Shown piece by piece: positions 24,566 to 37,700 of a DNA stretch of 64,000 nucleotides; within the stretch, counting starts at the first letter, position 1; every line of letters starts with the position of its first letter. The notes beneath the pieces are model-generated. The model ran no database searches. It was not told where the DNA came from and saw nothing but the letters and a program-made list of their open reading frames with translations. This DNA is from Certhia americana. Lineage: Eukaryota > Chordata > Aves > Passeriformes > Certhiidae. The stretch covers positions 131,019,241-131,083,240 of the forward strand of contig CM031858.1 in assembly GCA_018697195.1 (NCBI GenBank). Reading direction: 5' to 3'. The position numbers and the translations under genes were made by a program.

Positions 24566-24960
24566 TTTAGAAAATAGCATTAAAATTATTAGCGAATTTT
24601 AATTCCATTACTTGTCACAGGAAAAAAAAATGCAATTACAGCAACCTGCTCATTTAGACTTTTGATTGCTTTTCTGGTAAAGCAGTGAATAGCGTGTGAT
24701 ATCAAAGCCTGGCAATGACCTAAATAGAGCTGACAATGAATAGATTTCTAGATATATATAATAGTAACAGTAAGATATTCTGATTAGTGTAAAAACACTT
24801 GATGTATTTTGTCAAAAGGTTTATTAAAAATTGTAGCTATGTCCCTTTTGAGAATATGGTGGGGATGGTCATGAATGTATTCTTTTTAATAGTTCTATGG
24901 TAATGCTAAAAAAATACAGAGCTAGGTTGTTAACACTATTTTGTTGGGTTTTTTTAACAG

Positions 24961-25168
24961 TCCACATACTGGGGAGCAGAGTTACCAGCCTGGTGTACCC
25001 CAAATTCCCACTGCTTGCATCTCTGTGGAAGATGCTGAAATGATGTCACGGATGTCTCTCCGCGGCACTAAGATCGTTGTGCACCTGAGGATGGGAGCTA
25101 AAACTTACCCAGACTCTCTATCCTTTAACACTGTGGCAGAGATAGTTGGAAGCAAGTACCCAGAGCAG
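24961..25168 (+). CDS. CPQ: CPQ internal exon B (C-terminal half of PA-like segment)
   Basis: The next exon of carboxypeptidase Q. The acceptor is a T-rich tract ending in taacag and the donor is gtgggt. It is also 208 bp: one base completes the Ser codon from exon A, then 69 codons end exactly at a codon boundary (phase 0). The reading runs from PHTGEQSYQPGVP through IPTACISVEDAEMMSRM, then KIVVHLRMGAKTYPD, and ends FNTVAEIVGSKYPEQ. The IPTACISVEDAEMM and NTVAEIxGSKYPEQ stretches are hallmark CPQ sequence. The fragment has one Cys and no sequon. In known CPQ the next residues lead into the first zinc-binding His region, so the catalytic centre lies downstream of this window. An open frame continues past the donor to about 25294, but that is intron read-through. 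Joining exons A and B preserves the frame across an intron of 21,833 bp, which supports both boundaries. Confidence 0.95.
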
Positions 25169-28100
25169 GTGGGTAAAAATATACAAAAAACTCCTTTTTT
25201 TTTCTTCAAAAATATGAAAGAAATGAACCAAAAAAACCCAGCCCTTTCGAAGAAAACCCTAAAACAAGTAACTTTTATTCACATGCTCTTCTAAATTTTA
25301 GTCATCTTAGCTTTTCAGTCTTCTTCAGGTAACAAGTTTCATGGCTATGTTTAGCAGGTGTTGTATGTATGTTTGGAATAAACCATCTGCACCACAAATT
25401 CTGTTTAAACTACGTAATTCTACATCGTTGACTTCCATTTATAAGACTTTTCTTCTTGCTTTCTCTTTTCTTCCAACTTAGCAAAAAACCAAACAAACCA
25501 AACTCGTGGTGCTGAAGGATTTGTGCCTGGTACAAGGTCTTCTGTGTCAGCTTACAACATGGAATTACTTTTCTGGCAGTATGTTTTATTGTGAAAATGT
25601 TGATGCAACCTCAGTTTCAGCAGCACTAGAAATTGCTGCTAGCGTACCTACTGAGCCACAATGCTTTTTTAAACACTGTACTTTTATGGCTTCAGTGGAG
25701 AAGAAGAATGACTATCTCTGACCTTTAAACTAGGCAAGAGATTTTATCTGCTTAAGAGATTTTATCTTTTCTGAGATGATAGTTCAGTAGGTCTGGCTTG
25801 TGTCTAGAGATCCTCTGTGCTGGCATGGATGTACAGTTTCAGCAGCTTGATCACTGGGCATGGAAAGAGTAACTACCCTGATGGCTGATTGGTTTACATA
25901 GACCTGTAAATCTAGCTTCATGAAACACATATGTACCAAATTAAACCTTCCAACTTTCTAACTAAGGTGCATTTAATTTTTCATCATCTGCATTTCTAAT
26001 GATTTTTCTAACCAGTTAATAGGCTATCTTTGCTGAATTATGTTTTGTGTATTTCAAAACTTCGCATTTCAATTCAGGTTATAAAGTGTTCAAACAAAGG
26101 CTTTAAAGATATGTTAAGGTGCTTGCCTGGACTTGATCCTTCTCTTTGCTGTCCTGCTCTGTTTCTTTAAGTACTGAAATGGATTGGGATCTCTTCACTA
26201 CTTCCACTGACAAGCTCATTATTTTTTTAAACACTGGGTAAAGGCTTATTTACAAGCCCCCTGCTGATGATAATGAGAGTGGTAATGGACACACTTTGAA
26301 AATGTAACCAAGAAACAGAAAAATAAAACAAGTGAATGTTTAGGTTTTTTCGTACTCAGTTCCTTTTGGAGCCTTAATAGGTGCTTCACTGTGCTCATTT
26401 CACTGTGTTACTCTGGTAAAAATGGGAACCATCTCACTATTTAGGCAATAAAATACATTGCAGATCTAAACTCTTACAATGCCCTGTAAGCCAAAGTGTT
26501 TCAAAATGCTGTACAAATCCAGGGGAATAGAAAGGTGCCATTTCCAGGGGCCAAAGTTTCAGTTTAAGTTTAGAATTGAAACAAACCCAAATCTGGATCT
26601 CTGAACTCTGGGTGAGAACTCAACAGTGGGTGGTATTGCTCTTACAAAGGTCTAAAGCAAAACAGTTTAAAATTAGGTTGTAACCTGTGAAACATAACTG
26701 GTCACAGGTATTGCAGCAAATTATAACTTAAACCCCTGAAACTTAGTTGAAAATGAGGGTTGCTGCAGGACACTAAAAAAAGCGTGTGAAGTCTGGTGAA
26801 AAGTGATTCAGTTCAAGATGAAACTACACATTTAGGTATACTTGTGTTTGTCTATATATTGACCAGAATTTAATATACTGCTTGATTTATAAATAATTCA
26901 TTAACTCCCTCCATGAGATTTTAACATATTTATTAAAAATAATCACCATGAACTATTCGTCTGACAAGTTTATGTTACAAGCAATATTAATTATTATTAT
27001 TAAAATACATTAAAAGAGAAAATAATTTTTTCTTACCTGTTTAGAGTTTTTTTGTGTTTTCTTGTTTATTTTGCTTTGTTATTGTTGTTTGGGTGGGTTT
27101 TTTTAATTTGACCACTTTTGTAGCATATCCAGTTCTGTTCCTCCTTTTTCAATCATTTTTTTTAATGTGGATTCTTGCATATGGCAATTTGGGTTAGGGG
27201 GGTAAAACTAGAAAAATGTAAAGGAAAACAGAAAACTAGTAGCTGCCATACTTTTTAATATATTTTCCCTAAGTTTTTCTGTATTTTAGACTTAGCATTC
27301 TGAAAGTCATTGCTGCTCTAAGAAATGTTGAAATCATCAAACTAGATTCTCAGAATTGTTCGAGTTGCAAATCTTATTTTAAGAGCCTATGCTTAACTTC
27401 AACTCATTTGCATTTCCAAGTAACTTAAAGCAAAACAAATGTTATTACTGCTTTGTGAAGCATCAAGCTCTTAGGGATGCATTCATCTTCAGAGGCGATG
27501 ATGTGACATGAGTGCAGATGTCCTGTGTCTTTTTGAGGCATCTCTGTACCCAATGTGCAAGTACTTCTGAAAAATTAACCCACTGATACTTCAGGTTTCG
27601 TTCCTGCTTTATCCTTTCTGTTTGGCTGGCCAGTGGGCAGTAAGCAAATGTTCCAGCTAGGAAAAAAATGTATGATGAAACCTACTGCAAGCTGCAACTT
27701 TGTGGTATCAAGTTTTCAGGTGGTGTAGAAAGCATCTGAACAGAAAAAGGAAGTGGATTTTGTCATGCTTTCAGTAAAGTTGAGTGTCTCAACAATGTCT
27801 CTGTTCTGTTTATAATAGCATTATTCCTTCTAAGTTAGGGAAGGACTGTTCACCCCAGACAAGATTCTTTCTATGCCAGAGCAGATGTGATCCTGCATGA
27901 TCAGAGCAGAGACATCCACCATCTTCATGAGAGCTGAGGTCCTGGTTTAGTGCCTGCTGGGACCCGATTAACCTGTAGGTGCCCAAATGAGGTAAGCCTG
28001 TGCCTATAAGATAATGAGTTCAAGATCCACCTTTTCTTCATATAAACAAATGGGAAACAGTGGGACCAAACATGCTATGACTTGGTGTCCTGGCAGCCTT

Positions 28101-30170
28101 TCAGAGCTTGAGATCCCATTCTCACTGTGCTTAGGACAGCAGTGAGAGCAAAAAACCTATGGGTTGTAGGACTTCAGATATTTAAGCCTGTATGAGTGCT
28201 GACAGTTGAGCCAAAGAGTTTGTGAAATGACAGAGGTATTGTAGCAGAACCAGCTGAGGTCCAGGCTATTGCAGGTTAGAGACATTAGCAGTCCATTCCT
28301 GACTTTTATCTTGGAGGACTATTTAAGGACTCTGTTGAACCTAGGCCCATGCTGTTAGCATCCTTTTGTGCTGTACTGTGTGCTGGTGAGATGTTTTATT
28401 TAAAATATGTAAGCTGACACTGGAGACTGACTGACTGAGAAAATCACAAGTTAACTAATGTGGTTTTCATTTGAAATTCAGGCAGAGCTGGCAGTAAAAC
28501 ATGTTTGTCTTCTCATTTTAATACAGATGTAACATGATTGGTCTTAAAGTGCAGCAGCAACCGTTCCCATCTCTGGGGAAATGCTATAAATAGCAGCTGT
28601 TTGTTGTTAATCTGGCTTCAGTGTACCTAATGTGCCAAACATGGAACCACAAAATATGTGATTAACTGAAAAGGTATCAAAGTGGATAAAGTTATAACTC
28701 TTCTACAGTCTTGACTTCCAGTGTCCTTTCGTACTGTGTGTTTCTTGGTGTGCAGCGCTGTTTTACTTATCCTACAGTTACTAAGTGATGGAAAAACTGT
28801 TTCCTAAGTGCCCTACAAAGCACATAAATTTAATGGCTGCTCATTATTCTGTGATCCAGGATAAATACTTTAGAGCAGAAACAGAGGAGCTTATAAGTAG
28901 CCTTTTCAGAATCCTGGAGAGCTGTTCCAGGAATTCACTCTACAAAGCTTTTTGGACTCCTTTTTTTATGGAATGCCATATCTACAGTATTTACCATTTG
29001 AAAAGCGTCTCCATTTTGAACACCAAGGACATGAAAGACCATTGAAGAACATACTGTAGCTTAGAGCCAAGTTTGAGTAGCACTTTGAAAGCTACTCACA
29101 GTTGTAGGGATGACCTGAGAAACAGAGATGCTAAGGTAGCAGCATAGATTATGAGGTTCTTTACCAGTCTGTGATTGATGTAACAGAACCTGTTCTGCAA
29201 AGGACATAGATGCTGGTTTACTTTTTAATTCTTCTTCCTTTCCCAGTTTCAAAGATCAGTGCTGTCTCAGATTTTGTGATACTGGGCAAAGATCCAGGGA
29301 ACAAGAGACCATAAAAATTGTCCAGGCTTCCGAGCCTGTTAGGCATTCATGCACATAACGGAAGAAATAATTTGTAGACCAAAAATCCACCCCAACCTCA
29401 AGAAAAAAAATCAACACAAAACAACCAGACTTTTCTGAAGATGTGTAATATTCAGTGCAGTGTTGTTTTATGACCTGGCATCAGTTCTACATGTGTTAAC
29501 AAAATGTCTATCCATTAGCTCTTTGATGTGGCTTCCAGATATCCCTATGCTCAAAGTAAATCATGCATACAATAGAGCTTTGAGGAGAAATGTTTTAAGA
29601 GCCCGATGCCATCGTGTTACGGCTTCATTATCACATTTTCTCCATATGGATTGTTTTGCTATTCATTCTGAAATGTTGAAGGGTTTCTAAACACAGTTCT
29701 GTGAGCCTCTCTCCTGTGACTGTAAGGTGATACCTGTTGCTGCTACAATTTAAGAGAATTTGAAAGAATTAGAAGATTATTATGGAGATTTGGTTTTGAA
29801 AGCTTTGATAGTGTCAGCCCATTACTTCATGACAGTGAACTGATGGGCAAGAGAAGTAGAAAAAGAAATGGTAAAAAAGAAACAAGAGAAAGGGTGAAGA
29901 AAGAACATTGGCATTGTTAGGAAACATGGTATTTTCTTTGAAGTATTTTTGTTGATATTTGCAGAAATAAGTAGTACCTCTGGGTATGTTTGTTTTATTA
30001 ATAACTGGCTTTTGTACTATTAATTGGAGGCTGTCTTTTATCCTATGCCTTGTGGGAGTGGCAATATTGCTGTCATTTGTTCTAAAACAGAGGTCCTGTC
30101 ATGATGAAAACAGTAAAATTAATATGAAACTGACATCGGGGAAATTTTTTCTTTGAAAAATGTTCATCTT

Positions 30171-30206
30171 GTTTATTTATTTATTTATTTATTTACTTAC
30201 TTATTT
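30171..30206. repeat. TTTA tetranucleotide microsatellite
   Basis: About nine units of ttta/tttac, pure at first and then with two ttac variants. Simple intronic microsatellite. Confidence 0.95.
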
Positions 30207-33200
30207 AAACTACCAGAAGGCCTATCAGATTTTAAGACTAAAGTGTATGCTGGATTTTGAGGTGTGAAGCTTGGCAAATATTCTAAAACTTGAATCGCCT
30301 ACTTAAAACCCAAGAGCCGACTGAAAGCATTTTATTCTGCTAGGGAGAACTTAGCAGTAGTTTGTCTTCTGATTAAATGGTCATTGCACCCTAATGCAAT
30401 CGTGGTTTTAGAAAGTTCAGTATCTGGGTATGCAATAGCTACAACTTAAATTTCATTTGTACATAGGGGGTTGATATTGTTTTGTAGCAGCAGTTGAAAA
30501 ACATTGTACTACTTAGAGCTGGGTGTTCGAAATATTGGTAGAAGGCATGAATGTTTATATGTGGAAGAACGATTTAAAACAATTTAGATATTTTCAAAAA
30601 TTATTTTCCTGATACAATTTTTCTTGAAGGAATCAGTTCAGGTTTACCAGTGCAGTGTGACCTTTATGAAGTTCATGTAATTTCCAAATGACCAGGCCAT
30701 GTCATTGTGGGCAGGTGAGAGTGGGGAGATGAGAGAAGTGGGTAGATGGGAGTAGGGTATATGATCAGGGTGGTAGCAGTCTCTGCTGAAGCTGCTCTGT
30801 GTCCCAGCTTGGTGATACCAGAGGGTATGGGTACCAAGGGATGTGCTCCACTAGGTCTGGGCATATCAGCAACTTTTCAAAAGGGTTTTCCTCCTGCCAC
30901 CTGAGGCACAGTTGCTGTCACTGTATATAAACTATTGCAATATGAAGGAAAAAATGTGTTAGCTTTAGTGAGCACCAATGCCTGCTCCACAGGGAGCAGC
31001 ACCTTCTTAGAGTCTCAACTCACAGGCATACAACTGGCAGTGTCCTAGGCCTCTGCAGCACCAGGGTGACAGTGACAAGGGATGAGGACATCTAGGTGGC
31101 CTTCCTCACTAGAGTCAAGTAGAGTTTGGAAGAATTGAAGGATTCTGTGACCCTGCTGTATATATTCTATTTTTAATCTCCTGATGTAAGTCTAGCCAGT
31201 GAGTTTCCTGCCTTTCACCTGAGCATGGTCATAAATATCACCTGTACATGATAGCTGGCTGTCCACCCCAGCCCCTTTCTTTATTTGAATCTAGACTGGT
31301 TTCTGCCCAAAGCTGCTTGCTGAACCTTTGCTCTGGGTGCTACTCTTCAGAGTGTTTGGCTGTGTTTTAAATCCTTCATTATAACCAACTAATTCTGGCT
31401 AGAAATTGAAAAGTAACATTTAGAGTGCTTGTTTTGTTGGCCAGCAAATTCATCAGAGCATGCAGTTTTGTAGTCCTTTTGATGGTGTGAGTATAAACAA
31501 CTATGCTATATTTTTTCTTTCCATCCATTCTTTTGTCTCTCCTCCCACACAGCAGTTTAAAGAATTACTGTGGGATTTTATTTCAGTAATAATTTTCAAA
31601 TACACATAGGATTTACGAATGGTTGTGAAAGTTCTTTTCCTCCACATTGTAAAAGTTATCTTCTAAGATGACACTGAGTCTTTCTTGCATTCTGATATGC
31701 AAGAATGTTTAAACGGATAGTCCTGAGTTTGGGCAGATGTAAAACTTGCCTGAGGCATGAAGAAACACCACAATATTGAGGAGGAAGAAAGAAAGAAACA
31801 ATATTTTTCTTTTCATTATGAATAAGTACGTGCCAGAAAGACTAGTGTCAAGTGTCAAGGATTAGTCTCAAAACAACTGTTCTCTACAGGGGTTGTCAAA
31901 TACCTGTTCATATATGTTTGTCTTTGTTGGCTGCAGACTATATGCTTAACGTTGTACAACTGAAGGAGGACTACCAAGACCTTGTTTTTCATGAATGCCA
32001 TGCTAAAAAAGTACATATTTTCCATGCAAGTCTAATGGAAAACTGCTTGTCTAGATGTGAGTTGGATGTAGAGGGCTCTTCAACACAGATTCAGAGATTC
32101 CCACATACAGGACCAAGGTGGAAGATCTGACTGTGAGATTTTTACCTACTGGACAGAGCTAACATTGTTGATGGAATGAAAGGAGAAATGCTAAAAGTAC
32201 TGAAATGTAAAATGGTCAGGTTGGGGCTGAGGTAAAAGGGGAAAGAACTTGGTCAGCTAATCACACTGAGATACCAACAGCAGAGTTTTTACTCTGAGAA
32301 CTGTGATTGCAGCAACTGAGATGGTTACTCAAGGATGTAGTGGAGTACATAGCAGAATTCATAGTTTTGGTGGGCAGAGAGAGCTGGAAACAGCTTCTGA
32401 ATTGTGGGTAGACTTGTAGGGTTTTAGGCATCACATTGCTACCTCGTGAGATGTGGGAGTGGGGAGGGGTGGTGTAAACAATAAGCTCACACGGTGTGGT
32501 CTTTAATGGAATTGTTCTCAAGACCTTGGTTTACTATCAAAGTACATGCTTAAAATGTTAATGTCATTTGTTCTTTTTCTTTTTTGAAAGAACTAACATT
32601 GTCATTTGTTTATACTTTGGTCTAGAAGAAGGCCCCCAGGCTTCTGCGACCTTAAAGTCTTGAACTTTGCTGCTCCAGCTTTATTGTAAATGTAGTTGCA
32701 ATGATGCAAACATTTTTACTATGGTTTCGCAAAGCAAAATACCCTGTAAAACACATACCAGTAAAATCTGTCCAAAATGCTTGTTAATAAAATGTTAAAG
32801 ATCTTGTGAGTCTGGCAGGCATAGATCTTAATTAAATCAAAGAATGAGTTTTGTTCATAGAGTTTCACAATTATTATCAGTACTTATACCAACAATATGT
32901 CATGATGTAATATGTAAGTTATCTAGAATTTCATTGTGCACAAATATAATTCAAATTCATTGTTACAGGAATTTTGGACAAAAATCCTCGTTGACTCTTT
33001 TCAATAGTATCTGTCACAAATGTAAACTGATTTATGTGTTTAGAACTGAGATCCCATATTTTCTTTACTGGAGTTGCAAAGGAAAAAATGCATGTTACAG
33101 GGCCTTTACCAGAATATGTATTTCGTACTACACGTTTTGTAGATTTGCTTCTGTATCCATGCTGAAAAGCATGTTTCTTACAGTCTGCATTGGTTTTTCA

Positions 33201-34756
33201 CATTAGATTTTATTCTGTCATTTATCCCATAGAATAGTTTACAGATTCGAACAAAAATAGACTAAAATGTGTATTCTGCTGGAAGTTACATAATTCCTTG
33301 ACATCTGAATTCTTTCCCAGTGTTTGAATTTACAGCCATCATTGTGAAATATAGTCTCAAAAACAGTTTACAACATTCTGGTATAAATTATTCAGAAAAA
33401 AACCCCAGTGTTCCAATTCATTTAATCAGACATTAACATGAAGAGGGTGAATGGAATAATATCATGATGTAAGATGAAATAGTCTGAAAACTTTATTGCA
33501 TTAGAAATTGCACCACCTCAGTGGGCTTTTTTTCCCCTACAGTGCATATAAGGAAATAGAGGTAGAATTCTCTGTGTATTTTAAACATTTTAATGTGGGG
33601 AATTATATTAATGCTATCTTACTACTGATGTAATTCTGGGCTATATTTTTCAATTGTGAACCTGGCCTTATGATCATTGTGCTTCGTTTTTACTTTCAGT
33701 GACGCCAGCTGGACAAAGATTTTTCTCATCTTTGTGTGCCAAGTTTAATATGCTGTTTGTGTGAGAATGAAATAATAATCTTTCATTGTAAAGGAATTTG
33801 TTGCTGTAAGATGTCTGTATATAAATACTTAAGATAGTTATAGGACATTGCCTTCTGTGGCATGCTGCTCAGCAGAGTAGAGCATATTCTACAGTTCCAA
33901 ATGGGAAATCTCAGTCATCCAGCTTCTTGCCGAGAGAAAATTACTCAGGTCTGAAATGTGATGTCCTCCGTCCTCTCCTTTCACTTTTCAAAGAATCAGA
34001 AAGAGGACCTGAGGTCACATTATTCTTTGTGAAGGAAAGGAAAAAATGTATCTTTGACTGTCGTCAAGTGTGTTCCTCTCTGTCTTATCTTACAAGCAGA
34101 TAATACAGCTCATGGTCTCTTCTGCTTGTATGACTTTGTTTCTTGGCATTGTGAACCTGAAGTCTTGGATTTATATTCTCCACTTCTGCCTGAAGTCCAC
34201 TGACCTTAGTTTAGATGTTAAAGTACTCCAGGGATCTGTTCACTTAGCTGGAATTAATGTTCAGACGATACTTTATTTGACCATCTCTTAACATGTTCTG
34301 CAAGTTGTTCTGCAGGTCCTTCTGGAAGATTGGAGCTCTGCATATAAATATGCTATAGTTAATAACCCTATTTATAGCAAACCTAAGTTTGATGTTCTTT
34401 TCTCGCTCATTAGATTTTCTAGCCTTCAGATAAGTTCAACAAAATAATTGGATTGTAACCTTATCCACTAAGTTTGGTACATTTACTTTTTCATTGATTA
34501 ATTTGGCAGTTAAAATTGCCTAGACTAATTGAAATTATTAGTTTCAGGAAAGAGATACAACTAAATATAAAGAAATATAAATAAGATGTCTGATAGATTG
34601 GTTAAATTTAAAAAAAATTGGTAAGGATAATATTCTAGATTATATGAAAATACATAAACTTTATATTCTTTTGTCTGTGGACTTCATTATGCACACAATA
34701 TTCTGCTAGGGATCAATAGAACAGCTCTTGTTGCTCCTTCAAAAAATCCAGCAAGC

Positions 34757-34790
34757 CTTTCAGAATGCTTGAGAATGCTTTCAGAATGCT
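34757..34790. repeat. Short tandem duplication of tttcagaatgct
   Basis: The word tttcagaatgct occurs twice, with a partial gagaatgct copy between. It is a local slippage product. Confidence 0.8.
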
Positions 34791-37700
34791 CCAAGTCAGC
34801 AATGGTTAGGACTCAAATTACTTCAATTTTCTTTAATCTCTAATAGGGTTCCCAGTGAATTAAGAACAACTTGAGCCACGTTCATTGTGACCTTCTGAAT
34901 CTGGGGGTGACTGGACCATGGTGAGGGAATGTGATTACAGGTGTTGCCAGGGTCAGAAACATGAAAGAACTAAGTACTCTGAAGAAGGAAACAGCAATTC
35001 AGAATAGTCCTGGCAAATTCATAGGAATCACTCATACTCATCAGGATGAAATGGGATCTGTTTTTCTTTAGGAAGCAGAAATTTAATGTACAGTGTGCCC
35101 CTGGCAAGATGCCTCACACAAGATCCTTGCCACTATTCACTGAAAGCAGTTCTAAAGTACTTAAAATTTAGCAGGCATGGTACAAATTGTATGACAAGAT
35201 TATATCCAGCTTTTCCTTGGAAGGTCTGACCTGCCCTGTAAAAAAGCGTATTTTAGACACATTTATAACTTGGGGAACTGAAGAGTCACACTTGAAGAAC
35301 ATGTTTGTACAGGGACAAGGGGAGGCCTCTGGACAATGTTTCATGAGTGCATAAGTTCCTAAGAGAGCATCTGGTTGGGCATGCTGTAATTGCTGCTGTT
35401 TGTTTCAAAAGTCTGCGTGAAAGAGATGGCTTTGTTTTCTAATTATCTATGCAGCCCATTTCAAAATCTTTTAGTGACGACATTTCAGCATAGGATTCTG
35501 CAACATCACAAAGGACAAATCTCAGTTATTTAAGATTAAGACAGTAATACATAGTTGGGAAAATACAGAATTTGCATGTCTGTCAAATTAAATCTTTTGC
35601 TATTAAAATCAGTGTTGGCAAAGGGTAAAGGAATCCAAGTTTGTGTTGAAAAGCACAGAGACCTCTCATCTTTGGTTTCTAAGAAGAAACTTTTCCCTAA
35701 TTAGAAAAGGCTGTGTCTGTTTAAAGGTTAAAAAGAAGAAAAGAAAATTCCAACCAAACCTTCCCCTGCTCAACTGAGGATCACTTAAGGCATTTAATTA
35801 AGATGATCTCTGAAAGCCACTAAAATGTTGAAGAACAATCAGCTAGCTTGCAGTAATTTTAGCTGTTAAAATCTAGTGGCATAGAAACTGTCTAAATTGC
35901 TAGAAATACAGTTTTGGTGGTTTGAACAGATCTTCTTTGTCTATAATTGCATTTGCATTTAAATGTATATCTTTTAGGAACAGATAAGGATTTCTTCTCT
36001 CAGGGTGGTACAAAAAGATATTAGCATGGTTTCAATAACTTCATTTTGCTTCTTTGAGCACTTTATAATCTATTGTTGAATCTTTGAAGCAGAGAACCGA
36101 TTTTTTTTCTTTTCCCTTATCTGAAACCACATATTTGATTGTAATGTGAATCATAATTGCTAATACCAATTTAAAACTGGGCTGTTGAAACAAGCAGAAC
36201 CAGAGATCAGAGGATTATCTGCACTGTGTTCAATACATACAGCATGTTGCTTTATGGATGCAACACTGACTTGGGATATGACTGTAGTGACTCAGATAAT
36301 GTGCCTTTTCTATCATCTAACTCAAACCATCCATCTCATGTGGTGTAGAATAAAAGACATCTTTGTCTCCTTTTTTGTTGATGAACCAACTGCAGATAGA
36401 AACTCTGTCAGATGATAATTCACAGAAGGTATTTTTCTGAAACAATTAGCATAATGTTGTGCAATTGCTCTAAAACTGACCTACAGAATTAATAATTAAG
36501 AAACATCCATTTATCTAAGGTTCTCTGGACAGTCCAGTGAAGAACTGCCATTTTTTTTCAGAGTTCTTTTCATTTTCTCTCTGGTGTCTCAGGTTTAATT
36601 TAACCTTTGCCTCTAGAAGAAAATAAAATTATTTCTGGAATATGTTTAACAAACATGCTTGTTTAATGATTTTGTTCTGCAGTCGAAATTGGAATTGATT
36701 GAATGTGTGTATCCATACATAAGATCAATATTTTTAAAAGTTATAAATATAAAATGTTTATCACAATCTTCTTTGAACCTTAGAAAAATGATCTTTTCAC
36801 TCCTTGTTATAATGCTTTTTGAAAAGAATAAAAAGGAAAAATGGTAGTATAAATAGCAAAATTGCCTCAAACTGTGAGCAAAGGAATGAAATAATTCTAC
36901 ATAGTTTTTTTTCACTTGTATAATAAATGACACAAAATATTTAATTGTGAATAATGAAACCACTTTGTAGGTAATTTAACTATCACAAATTTACAAATCC
37001 CAAACAAATGTGAATTCAAGATACCATGATGTGATCTCCTGGTTCAGCCTTGGATCTGGAGTTACAGCATTTACCACAGAAAAACTACCCACATAGCAGA
37101 TATGGTACTGCACTGCATTGGAGGAGTGCCAGATTTCTACCTCTCTTCCCCTCACATCCTATCATCATAATAAAGCAGCCTTCCCCAAGATGTAATCCAC
37201 ACCATCTGGCTTACTGCAGTCCCTTTTTGAAGTGGTGTAGATTGTCTGTCGTCCTTCTCCCATTTGTTTGGAATTAAATGCAGGAATTGTTTAGCTGTGT
37301 GCTACAGCCAGATTCTCACACTGTGGCCTGCAGAGTACCAAATGATGGAAACCTTTCTGGTGGTCGACAAAACGAGTCAGCTGGTGGGCAGGCTGCAGTT
37401 TTGGGAAGAGGAAGGAAGTGTTGTGCAGGTCACAAGACTGACCTCTGTGGCTCTTTGGCTCAGCTGTGAATGGGGTCATTTTGTGGGCCAGGAGCACATT
37501 TTTGAATGAAGAGCTGTACTGAAATACCCATTGTGTTTTTTGTTGTCGTCCTTATTTATTTTTGTGATGCTCTAGCTGTGTGCCTGCTCTGCTGTTCCAC
37601 TGCTGAATGCCTGCACATGTGGTGATCGTGTCTTCCCCAACTCTCCCAGCTGGTTTGGGCTGGGGAGTGCTGACTTTGCAAGGCTGGGTCCTGGGGAAAG

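Larger units (their letters stand above)
3128..24960 (+). other. CPQ: CPQ intron between exons A and B (21,833 bp, phase 2)
   Basis: Complete intron with GT (3128-3129) and AG (24959-24960) ends, splitting a Ser codon AG|T. A taac motif near 24930 is a possible branch point before the T-rich tract. It holds the repeats listed separately. The intervals between them (3128-4689, 5315-7394, 8251-10904, 11000-12612, 13076-17485, 17721-24459) show AT-rich sequence with small tandem motifs and no gene, RNA gene or repeat that I can support. A relatively GC-rich block at about 3960-4130 and others near 8690-8930 and 15550-15900 have no recognised identity. The ATG-initiated frames here are short, lack domains and overlap one another on both strands, as expected by chance. 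Confidence 0.85.

Noticed and set aside
26480..26530. caaagtgtttcaaaatgctg as a possible old LINE 3' end
   Set aside because: Too short and diverged to support by eye.
31020..31170. attctgtgac near 31140 as a CR1 tail
   Set aside because: The upstream sequence does not follow CR1 order.
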